Positions 7,537 to 12,235 of a DNA stretch of 12,235 nt are shown piece after piece. Source of the stretch: UBA5216 sp040081205 (GTDB taxonomy: Bacteria; Pseudomonadota; Gammaproteobacteria; Burkholderiales; SG8-41); assembly GCA_040081205.1 (NCBI GenBank), contig JBEBHE010000120.1, positions 1 to 12,235 of the forward strand, read 5' to 3'. Positions within the stretch are counted from its first letter, which is position 1. Each line of letters begins with the position of its first letter. Below the pieces are notes generated by a model, which worked only from the letters and a program-made list of their open reading frames with translations, made no database searches and was not told the origin of the DNA. The position numbers were made by a program, and so were the translations under genes.

Positions 7537-7613
7537 TGGCGCGCCCGAGACGATTCGAACGTCCGACCCCTGCCTTCGGAGGGCAGTACTCTATCCAGCT
7601 GAGCTACGGGCGC
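7537..7613 (-). tRNA. tRNA-Arg (anticodon CCG), CCA encoded
   Basis: Read on the minus strand, the 5' end GCGCCCG at 7607-7613 pairs with CGGGCGC at 7541-7547. The discriminator is G at 7540 and CCA is encoded at 7537-7539. The D arm GCTCAGCTGGATAGAG is typical. The anticodon stem CTGCC/GGCAG encloses loop CTCCGAA, giving anticodon CCG, which reads CGG. The T arm has TTCGAAT. The sequence closely resembles the E. coli tRNA-Arg(CCG) as I recall it. The 3' end points toward lapG, 98 bp away, and no clear terminator separates them, so some read-through into the Lap genes is conceivable. Confidence 0.97.
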
Positions 7614-7636
7614 GTGGCGAGGTGAGTTTAACACGC

Positions 7637-7671
7637 GCGCGGCGGCAAGGCTTTTACCTGGGCCGCCGCGC
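7637..7671. repeat. 10-bp GC-rich inverted repeat between tRNA-Arg and cytochrome gene
   Basis: GCGCGGCGGC (7637-7646) and GCCGCCGCGC (7662-7671) are perfect reverse complements separated by 15 bases. They lie between two divergent transcription units. The -35 box of the cytochrome promoter sits in the spacer, and the right arm fills part of the -35/-10 interval. With the predicted start near 7688 the repeat would not be transcribed in the cytochrome mRNA, so an operator-like or cruciform role is more plausible than a terminator. This is inference. Confidence 0.5.
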
Positions 7672-7681
7672 CCGGTATAAT
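7653..7681 (+). promoter_or_regulatory. Sigma70-type promoter of the cytochrome c5-like gene
   Basis: A TTTACC -35 box (7653-7658), a 17-bp spacer and a perfect TATAAT -10 box (7676-7681) give predicted initiation near 7688, about 27 bases before the ATG at 7715. Confidence 0.7.
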
Positions 7682-7714
7682 GCATTGTTTTAGCGCAACT
7701 AACAGAGCCTGCCC

Positions 7715-8263
7715 ATGAGCAACCCCAGCGATTCGCATTCTTCCGAAGATTCCGGCCTCATCAAAACGCCCACGCAGTTGATTGTGGTGATAGTGCTGGC
7801 GTTCGTGGTTCCCATCGCGGCGATTTTCACCATCATTCATTTCGTCACGGGCGACAGCAAGTCTCGCGCGACGCCCGCGATGTCCGACAAAGCGGTGGCA
7901 GAACGCATAAAGCCGGTGGGGAACACACCGGATATCGAAAAAGGCCCGTCGCCGCTGGTACCGGCACCTGCGCCGGTAGTCACGGCGGCCGCGTCTGGCG
8001 CTGATTCAGCCGCAGCGCCCGCCGCCAATGGCAAATCCGTATATGACGCGAGCTGTCAGGCTTGTCACGGCGCCGGTGTTGCCGGCGCGCCGAAACTCGG
8101 CGACAAAACCGCTTGGGCGCCGCGTATTGGCACCGGCGTTGCCACCCTGCAAACCAGCGCGATCAAAGGCAAAAATGCGATGCCACCGAAGGGCGGCAAC
8201 CTGAGTTTGTCAGACGCTGACGTAAAAGCCGCTGTCGATTACATGGTTGCACAATCCAAATAA
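7715..8263 (+). CDS. Membrane-anchored class I cytochrome c, cytochrome c5 family
   Basis: A 182-residue electron-transfer protein. A short polar cytoplasmic N-terminus is followed by an uncleaved membrane anchor at about 21-45. A low-complexity Pro/Ala-rich linker (about 75-105) includes PVPAP-like stretches. A single c-type heme domain occupies 106-182: heme-binding Cys114-x-x-Cys117-His118 (CQACH) and a likely distal ligand Met156 (AMPPKGG). The segments AGAPKLGD and WAPRIGTG and the closing LSDADVKAAVDYMV are typical of betaproteobacterial cytochrome c5-family proteins. It should carry electrons at the periplasmic face of the inner membrane, with partner unknown. It has its own promoter (7653-7681) and terminator (8293-8316), so it is monocistronic. 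The ribosome binding site is weak. Confidence 0.9.
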   Translation: MSNPSDSHSSEDSGLIKTPTQLIVVIVLAFVVPIAAIFTIIHFVTGDSKSRATPAMSDKAVAERIKPVGNTPDIEKGPSPLVPAPAPVVTAAASGADSAAAPAANGKSVYDASCQACHGAGVAGAPKLGDKTAWAPRIGTGVATLQTSAIKGKNAMPPKGGNLSLSDADVKAAVDYMVAQSK

Positions 8264-8292
8264 TCGTGTTTTCGCGTTCGTATCGGCAACAA

Positions 8293-8316
8293 GGCGCGGA
8301 TTTCCGCGCCTTTTTT
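8293..8316 (+). terminator. Rho-independent terminator of the cytochrome gene
   Basis: GGCGCGG (8293-8299) pairs with CCGCGCC (8304-8310) across a 4-base ATTT loop and is followed by six T (8311-8316). It ends 15 bases before the apaH start. Confidence 0.92.
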
Positions 8317-8331
8317 GTCGGCTGAAATCAT

Positions 8332-9171
8332 ATGGCAACGTACGCCATCGGCGACGTACAGGGCTGCTACGATGCGCTGCGGCGGCTGCTCGACATTGTG
8401 AAGTTCGATCCGCCACACGACACGCTGTGGTTTGTGGGAGATCTGGTGAACCGCGGGCCGCAATCGCTGGAAACGCTGCGATTTATCATCCGCCTGGGCG
8501 ACGTCGCAGTATCCGTGCTGGGCAATCATGATCTGCACCTGTTGGTCGCTGCGGCCGGCCATACCCGACAATATCCCGGCGACACGTTGAACGATATTCT
8601 CGACGCGCCGGACCGGGACGAGCTGCTGTATTGGCTGCGTCAGCAAAAACTGATGCACGCCGATCACCATAAAGGCTATGCGATGGTGCATGCGGGTTTG
8701 CTGCCGCAATGGAGCATTCCCAAAGCGCTGGCGCTCGCGGCAGAAGCCGAGTCCGTGCTGCGCGGCGACCGTCACGACGATTTTCTGCGCCCCCTGTATG
8801 GCAACCGCCCCAGCGCGTGGCGCGATGACCTTGCCGGCGACGACCGTTTGCGGGTGATCGTCAATGCCATGACGCGCATGCGGCTGTGTACTGTGGATGG
8901 CGATATGGAGTTCCGCCACAAAACGGCACCGGTGCCGGGCGCCATGCCTGAAGGGTATATGCCGTGGTACGACGTGCCGGGCCGCGCGAGTAGCGACATG
9001 CCGATTCTGTTCGGGCACTGGGCGTCGCTCGGCGTGCTGTTGCGCGCAGACGTGATCGGACTGGATTCCGGTTGCGTGTGGGGACGCAAATTAAGCGCGC
9101 TGCGGCTGGAAGATCGCCGCACCTTTCAATGCGGCTGCGGCGCGCTTAAAAATTCAGCGTTCGGACAATAA
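8332..9171 (+). CDS. apaH: Symmetrical bis(5'-nucleosyl)-tetraphosphatase (Ap4A hydrolase)
   Basis: A 279-residue cytoplasmic metallophosphatase that splits Ap4A symmetrically into two ADP and, in E. coli, also influences RNA 5'-end capping and stress responses. The length matches E. coli ApaH (280). Calcineurin-like metal-site motifs are in order: GDVQG (6-11, Asp8), GDLVNRG (36-42), GNHD (64-67), His120 (MVHAG) and His229 (FGHWA). The ApaH-specific segments NAMTRMR and LDSGCVWG are present. Gln10 stands where many phosphoesterases have His in the GDxHG motif, which I believe is common in this subfamily. The ATG at 8332 directly follows the upstream terminator and no strong ribosome binding site is visible, so promoter and translation signals are unclear. 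The 3' end overlaps the convergent acyltransferase gene by 26 bp. Confidence 0.95.
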   Translation: MATYAIGDVQGCYDALRRLLDIVKFDPPHDTLWFVGDLVNRGPQSLETLRFIIRLGDVAVSVLGNHDLHLLVAAAGHTRQYPGDTLNDILDAPDRDELLYWLRQQKLMHADHHKGYAMVHAGLLPQWSIPKALALAAEAESVLRGDRHDDFLRPLYGNRPSAWRDDLAGDDRLRVIVNAMTRMRLCTVDGDMEFRHKTAPVPGAMPEGYMPWYDVPGRASSDMPILFGHWASLGVLLRADVIGLDSGCVWGRKLSALRLEDRRTFQCGCGALKNSAFGQ

Positions 9172-9925
9172 CCTCGCGCGCGTTGTTCGCCAGTACTTTA
9201 CGATGCACGCCATCGGTAGCCAGCGGCGGTAAAAAATGCACATGTGCGTGAATTTCATGCTGTGTCAGCATCAGCTTTAACGTGTCCATCACGGATTTAT
9301 CGCCGTCGTAGGCAGCTTCGGTGCAGATGGAGCCGTCGCGGCGGCGGTACTGTATCGCCACCGGAATCACTTGCGCGCCCGCCTGCTGCGCTGGCCGCAG
9401 CAGCGAACTGTGAAACGGCAGTACTAACGTGCCGTCGGTGGTGGTGCCTTCGAGAAATACGCCCATGCCGGCGCCCGCACCGTCGCCACCCCGCAGTGCA
9501 TCCGCGACCAGCGCGTCGATGCGCGCCAGATCACGCGGCCGCGCGCGCTCGATAAACAAGGTGTCGGCCTTGACGCAAAGCCAGCCGACCAGCGGCCAGC
9601 GCTTCACTTCGGACTTAGCGACAAAGCGCGTGGGCACAGCAGCGTTGATAGCGAAGATATCGAGCCACGACACATGGTTTGCCACCAGTAAAAACGGCAC
9701 GTCATGTCGTGGCGGAACGCCATGCACCGTAAGATTCGCCGCGAGATGCCGTACCAGTCCCGCCGACCAGCGCTGCAGTTCGCGCTGCCGCCGTGCCATA
9801 TTCATGAACGGATAGCCCAAACCTGCCACACCCGCCGCGCGGGTAAAGTGCGCTGCTACGCGCGCCAGCCGCCACGCGCGCGTGAGTCCAGAAGTGTGAT
9901 GCCGGGGAAAGCGATATGCCGTCAA
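9146..9925 (-). CDS. PlsC-like lysophospholipid acyltransferase (1-acyl-glycerol-3-phosphate acyltransferase family)
   Basis: A 259-residue membrane-associated acyltransferase that probably transfers an acyl chain to a lysophospholipid such as lysophosphatidic acid. The catalytic HX4D box is His84-Asp89 in NHVSWLD. FIERA (124-128) and LEGTTTDG (158-165) match the substrate-binding motifs of the PlsC superfamily, with Leu instead of the usual Pro before Glu-Gly. VIPVAIQY matches the fourth block. The N-terminal 45 residues are basic and hydrophobic, consistent with membrane association. The start is uncertain: TTG 9925 is the longest plausible choice, preceded by a T-run and no ribosome binding site, and internal GTG/ATG codons near residues 33-43 are alternatives. 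It follows the lipoprotein gene by 39 bp on the same strand. An ornithine-lipid or other lyso-lipid substrate cannot be excluded. Confidence 0.85.
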   Translation of the reverse strand: MTAYRFPRHHTSGLTRAWRLARVAAHFTRAAGVAGLGYPFMNMARRQRELQRWSAGLVRHLAANLTVHGVPPRHDVPFLLVANHVSWLDIFAINAAVPTRFVAKSEVKRWPLVGWLCVKADTLFIERARPRDLARIDALVADALRGGDGAGAGMGVFLEGTTTDGTLVLPFHSSLLRPAQQAGAQVIPVAIQYRRRDGSICTEAAYDGDKSVMDTLKLMLTQHEIHAHVHFLPPLATDGVHRKVLANNAREVIVRTLNF

Positions 9926-9944
9926 AAAAATATCGTTTAAAACA

Positions 9945-9966
9945 AATAGTTACGTATATAACTATT
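9945..9966. repeat. 8-bp inverted repeat between lipoprotein and acyltransferase genes
   Basis: AATAGTTA-cgtata-TAACTATT has perfect 8-bp arms and overlaps the lipoprotein stop codon (9965-9967). It is A/T-rich and is not followed by a T-run directly, although a minus-strand T-run lies further on at about 9924-9930. It may be an operator, a weak attenuator or chance. Confidence 0.4.
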
Positions 9967-10438
9967 ATTGCCGCGTCACACGCGCCGTAATCCCATCCGA
10001 AATAACGCGCACCCGATCACCGGCGCGAAACACTTCGCCCGCCGCCTGCACAATGGAAATCGCGCGCCCATCATCAAGTTTGATGGCAATTTCAACGCCA
10101 GCCTGCCGCCCGCCTTGCTGCTCCGCCGCGTGTCCGGCGAGCCCGCCGAGTACCGCGCCGATCACCGAACTCACAATGGACCCGCGGCCTTGCCCCACCT
10201 GACTGCCGATGATGCCGCCAACCACAGCGCCCACCGCGCTGCCCGCGCCGGTGCTGGGGCGCGTGTTTTCAATTTGCACGTCGCGCACGTTTTCCACCAC
10301 GCCGGTGCGCACGATCTCCTCGCGCTGCACTTGTTCGCCGGGACGCACGGTTTCTCCGGTCGTCGCGCAACCCGAAGCCATCGCCGCAATCAACACGGCT
10401 ATGGCGATGGCAAATGTTCTGTATCCTGATGTAGTCAT
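9965..10438 (-). CDS. Glycine-zipper outer-membrane lipoprotein, SlyB/Pcp-like
   Basis: A 157-residue lipoprotein. A signal sequence (1-23) ends in a lipobox ASGC with lipidated Cys24. There is no Asp at +2 (CATTG), so sorting to the outer membrane is expected. Residues 63-104 form a glycine-zipper double segment (GAVVGGIIGSQVGQG, then VIGAVLGGLAGHAAE) as in SlyB and related 17-kDa-type antigens, followed by a small beta-rich C-terminal domain (IAIKLDDGRAISI, then FRAGDRVRVISDG). Such proteins help maintain envelope integrity. I chose ATG 10438 because AGGAG at 10446-10450 lies seven bases upstream. A longer frame from GTG 10495 would put a polar segment before the signal peptide and runs through a repeat. 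It sits between the pfkB-family and plsC-like genes, all on one strand, and its gene-specific role is unknown. Confidence 0.85.
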   Translation of the reverse strand: MTTSGYRTFAIAIAVLIAAMASGCATTGETVRPGEQVQREEIVRTGVVENVRDVQIENTRPSTGAGSAVGAVVGGIIGSQVGQGRGSIVSSVIGAVLGGLAGHAAEQQGGRQAGVEIAIKLDDGRAISIVQAAGEVFRAGDRVRVISDGITARVTRQ

Positions 10439-10445
10439 ACGCATT

Positions 10446-10450
10446 CTCCT
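10446..10450 (-). promoter_or_regulatory. Ribosome binding site fixing the lipoprotein start
   Basis: AGGAG on the minus strand is seven bases from ATG 10438 but only one base from the in-frame ATG at 10444. This supports 10438 as the start. Confidence 0.7.
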
Positions 10451-10463
10451 GGTTATCCAGTTG

Positions 10464-10495
10464 TTACCACGGTCGATTACCACAGTCTTTACCAC
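10464..10495. repeat. Three-copy TTACCAC repeat upstream of the lipoprotein gene
   Basis: TTACCAC occurs at 10464-10470, 10477-10483 and 10489-10495, spaced 13 and 12 bp, with a degenerate relative (GGTTATCCAG) at 10451-10460. The first minus-strand copy includes the pfkB-family stop codon. The array fills the short gap before the lipoprotein ribosome binding site. It may be a multi-site protein-binding region or a decayed tandem duplication. Confidence 0.6.
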
Positions 10496-11424
10496 AGTGA
10501 TGCGCCAAAATGCGCTTGGTACTGCGCGGCAATGTCATCTCGCGTAAACGTGTGATTCTGTCCGCCGCGCTGCGCGATTTTGATTGATCCCAGCAGCGAC
10601 GCGAGCCGCCCCGTGACCGCCCAATCCATGCCTCGGGTAATACCGTACAACAGGCCAGCGCGAAACGCATCTCCGCAGCCGGTAGGATCCAGTATCGCCG
10701 TGGGTTTGACGCTCGGTATCTCAAACGTTTTGCCGCCGGAATGGATGACTGAACCTTTGGCGCCCAGGGTCACAATCAGCGCTTTCACCTGTTTTGCAAT
10801 CTGTTCAAGGCCTTTGCCAGTGCGCTCTTGTAACAATTCGGCTTCGTAGTCATTCACCGTTACGTAATCGGCAAGACTGACGAAGTTCATTAATTCGTCG
10901 CCGTTGAACATCGGCAGGCCCTGGCCCGGATCGAAAATAAACGGGATGCCGGCTTCGCGAAATTCGCGCGCGTGTTGCAACATGCCGTCTCGACCGTCGG
11001 GCGCGACGATCCCGAGTTTCGCGGTCTTCGCTTCGCCGACGTGATTCAGTTGCGAATGATTCATGGCGCCCGGATGAAACGCGGTGATCTGGTTGTCGTC
11101 AAGATCCGTCGTAATAAACGCTTGCGCTGTATAGGAACCCGCGACCTCGCGAACGTGCGTGCGTGCGAGACCCAATTTATCGAGACGCGCAGTGTACTGC
11201 GCGTGATCGTCGCCCACCGTCGCCATGATCAACGGCTCGCCGCCGAGCAGCTTCAGGTTATAGGCGATGTTGCCGGCACAACCGCCAAACTCGCGCCGCA
11301 TATCCGGCACCAAAAACGCCACGTTGAGTATGTGCAGTTTATCGGGAAGAATATGTTTCTTGAACTGGTCGTGAAACACCATAATAGTGTCGTAGGCGAT
11401 TGAACCGCAGATCAGCGTTGACAT
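10489..11424 (-). CDS. PfkB-family kinase, adenosine/nucleoside-kinase-like
   Basis: A 311-residue cytoplasmic ribokinase-fold enzyme that transfers a phosphate from ATP to a sugar or nucleoside. The N-terminal PfkB signature is visible as GGCAGNIAYNL (47-57), and VNDYEAELL (190-198) supplies the usual N-x-x-E. The C-terminal signature DPTGCGDAFRAG (246-257) holds the anion hole and catalytic Asp252. GCGD in place of the commoner GAGD and the overall sequence resemble proteobacterial proteins labelled adenosine kinase, which would make AMP, but sugar substrates cannot be excluded. The start ATG 11424 has AGGA six bases upstream and an extended -10 promoter 27 bases upstream. It is probably the first gene of a unit with the lipoprotein (50-bp gap) and acyltransferase genes. 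No functional link between the three is evident. Confidence 0.88.
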   Translation of the reverse strand: MSTLICGSIAYDTIMVFHDQFKKHILPDKLHILNVAFLVPDMRREFGGCAGNIAYNLKLLGGEPLIMATVGDDHAQYTARLDKLGLARTHVREVAGSYTAQAFITTDLDDNQITAFHPGAMNHSQLNHVGEAKTAKLGIVAPDGRDGMLQHAREFREAGIPFIFDPGQGLPMFNGDELMNFVSLADYVTVNDYEAELLQERTGKGLEQIAKQVKALIVTLGAKGSVIHSGGKTFEIPSVKPTAILDPTGCGDAFRAGLLYGITRGMDWAVTGRLASLLGSIKIAQRGGQNHTFTRDDIAAQYQAHFGASLW

Positions 11425-11450
11425 CTTGATTCCTGGATAAGAGACGGCGC

Positions 11451-11459
11451 ATTATAGCA
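11451..11459 (-). promoter_or_regulatory. Extended -10 promoter of the pfkB-family gene
   Basis: On the minus strand TGCTATAAT is a perfect TGnTATAAT extended -10, about 27 bases before ATG 11424. No good -35 box lies at 16-18 bp, which is typical for extended -10 promoters. Confidence 0.7.
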
Positions 11460-11477
11460 ATGCTCACCATGGGCATA

Positions 11478-11517
11478 TGCGGTCGTGACACAACCGCACG
11501 GCGACAATGTGCGACAA
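11478..11517. promoter_or_regulatory. Possible operator region: inverted and direct repeats between pfkB-family gene and mscL
   Basis: An inverted repeat TGCGGT-N9-ACCGCA (11478-11498) is followed by two direct copies of GCGACAA (11501-11507 and 11511-11517) exactly 10 bp apart, one helical turn. The region lies just upstream of the extended -10 promoter on one side and of the mscL promoter on the other. A regulator binding site is inferred only. Confidence 0.35.
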
Positions 11518-11534
11518 AGCGTGTTAACAATATT

Positions 11535-11562
11535 TTGCAGCGCCGGTCGATACGCGCATAAT
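11535..11562 (+). promoter_or_regulatory. Candidate sigma70 promoter of mscL
   Basis: TTGCAG (11535-11540), a 16-bp spacer and CATAAT (11557-11562) predict a start near 11569 and a leader of about 80 bases before ATG 11650. Confidence 0.55.
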
Positions 11563-11649
11563 CGGTTTTGGATCGGCCACTGCCGGTTCGGCTGTCAAAA
11601 AACCGTTAATCGTTCGCGCTTTTCGCGCATAAAAAATGGAGGTCATGCC

Positions 11650-12069
11650 ATGCTAAAAGAGTTTAAGGAATTCGCCATGAAGGGCAACGTGCTCGATATG
11701 GCGGTAGGCATTATTATCGGCGCCGCATTCGGCAAGATCGTGGATTCATTGGTCAAGGACATCATCATGCCGCCCATCGGGCTGCTGATGGGCGGCGTGG
11801 ATTTCGCCAATATGTTCGCGGTAATCAAGCAGGGCGCCACCGCAGGCCCGTATGCCACCGTGGAAGTCGCGCAAAAAGCCGGCGCGGTGACCTGGAATTA
11901 CGGCGTATTCATCAACACGATTCTTACTTTCATTATCGTGGCGTTCGCGGTCTTCATGCTGCTGAAAGCGTACAACAAAGCCAAAACCGCCGAGCCGCCT
12001 GCAACGCCGGCCGGCCCGCCAGAAGATGTGCTGCTGCTGCGTGAAATCCGGGATGCGCTGAAAAAATAG
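11650..12069 (+). CDS. mscL: Large-conductance mechanosensitive channel
   Basis: A 139-residue inner-membrane channel that opens under membrane tension to release solutes during hypo-osmotic shock and works as a homopentamer. The amphipathic N-terminal helix (LKEFKEFAMKGNVLDMAVG) leads into the pore-lining helix with GIIIGAAFGKIVDSLVKDI (20-38) and the conserved MPPIG (40-44). A periplasmic loop (about 50-82) and the second membrane helix (about 84-106) follow, and the C-terminal bundle ends in EDVLLLREIRDALKK. The length is close to E. coli MscL (136). The start is ATG 11650, with GGAGG at 11638-11642 seven bases upstream; the open frame further upstream lacks coding character. A promoter candidate lies at 11535-11562 and a terminator at 12088-12117, so it is likely monocistronic. 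Confidence 0.97.
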   Translation: MLKEFKEFAMKGNVLDMAVGIIIGAAFGKIVDSLVKDIIMPPIGLLMGGVDFANMFAVIKQGATAGPYATVEVAQKAGAVTWNYGVFINTILTFIIVAFAVFMLLKAYNKAKTAEPPATPAGPPEDVLLLREIRDALKK

Positions 12070-12087
12070 ACTGTCGTTGTTTCAAAC

Positions 12088-12117
12088 AAAAAGGGCGCGA
12101 AGATTCGCGCCCTTTTT
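12088..12117. terminator. Bidirectional Rho-independent terminator between mscL and dgkA
   Basis: Five A (12088-12092) precede the perfect 9-bp stem GGGCGCGAA/TTCGCGCCC (12093-12101 and 12104-12112) with loop GA, followed by five T (12113-12117). It works in both directions and serves convergent mscL and dgkA. Confidence 0.93.
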
Positions 12118-12139
12118 CATGGAACACTTTCCAGCGAGC

Positions 12140-12235
12140 TTAGCCGAACCACACCAGCAGCCACACCACGGGCACGTTCAGCAGCGCCACCAGCACAGCG
12201 GCACTGCCGATGTCCTTGGCCTTTTTGATCAAATC
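12140..12235 (-). CDS. dgkA: Diacylglycerol kinase, C-terminal fragment (cut by window edge)
   Basis: The last 31 codons and TAA stop (12140-12142) of a minus-strand gene that continues past the right edge. The translated fragment has KKAKDIGSAAVLVALL followed by a hydrophobic helix ending VVWLLVWFG. This matches the C-terminus of the small trimeric membrane diacylglycerol kinase, where E. coli has GRAKDMGSAAVLIA and a final transmembrane helix. The enzyme phosphorylates diacylglycerol to phosphatidic acid in the inner membrane and recycles lipid released by envelope glycan synthesis. The N-terminal catalytic part is not visible. It is convergent with mscL and shares its terminator. Confidence 0.88.
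   Translation of the reverse strand, partial: DLIKKAKDIGSAAVLVALLNVPVVWLLVWFG

Noticed and set aside
8239..9018. Minus-strand open frame (259 codons) opposite apaH
   Set aside because: apaH has full catalytic motifs and family length on the plus strand, while the antisense product is His/Arg/Gln-rich. It also runs through the strong terminator at 8293-8316.
10439..10495. N-terminal extension of the lipoprotein from GTG 10495
   Set aside because: It would bury the signal peptide, runs through the TTACCAC repeat, and ignores the AGGAG seven bases before ATG 10438.
11485..11649. N-terminal extension of MscL from 11485
   Set aside because: The segment covers the promoter region and lacks MscL homology. 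ATG 11650 has a strong GGAGG and gives the normal family length.
1..12235. CRISPR array, insertion sequence or prophage
   Set aside because: No regularly spaced long repeats, transposase-like or phage-like proteins, or terminal inverted repeats of IS length were seen.

Overview
The window looks like chromosomal DNA of a proteobacterium, most likely a betaproteobacterium (Nitrosomonadales-like order is a guess). The clues are an ApaH-type Ap4A hydrolase, a membrane-anchored cytochrome c5 of the common betaproteobacterial type, a complete LapD/LapG pair, MscL and DgkA, all in moderately GC-rich coding DNA with AT-rich intergenic patches. No transposase, integrase, phage gene or CRISPR array is visible.

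The left 7.5 kb (118-7438) is one minus-strand block. In transcription order it encodes lapG (periplasmic cysteine protease), lapD (inner-membrane c-di-GMP receptor), lapB (type I secretion ABC transporter), lapC (membrane-fusion protein) and a LuxR/NarL-type regulator with an eroded receiver domain. In the known Lap paradigm, LapB and LapC with a TolC-like pore export a giant adhesin. Its N-terminus stays trapped in the outer membrane while c-di-GMP-bound LapD sequesters LapG. When c-di-GMP falls, LapG is freed and cuts the adhesin from the cell. The adhesin and the TolC partner are not in this window. A tRNA-Arg(CCG) gene lies just upstream of lapG on the same strand.

The centre (7676-9171, plus strand) holds a cytochrome c5-like gene with a good sigma70 promoter and a textbook terminator, then apaH. 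Its 3' end overlaps a convergent acyltransferase gene by 26 bp.

The right part (9146-11424, minus strand) reads pfkB-family kinase, glycine-zipper lipoprotein, plsC-like acyltransferase. This is plausibly one transcript from an extended -10 promoter at about 11455. Divergent from it is mscL (11650-12069, plus), ending at a bidirectional terminator shared with the 3' end of dgkA (minus, cut by the window edge). No gene-free stretch exceeds about 225 bp.

Points worth a second look: the Lap cluster without substrate or outer-membrane pore but with a linked pseudo-receiver regulator; an AT-rich motif recurring in three intergenic gaps; a three-copy TTACCAC repeat before the lipoprotein gene; and several inverted repeats at promoters and gene ends.
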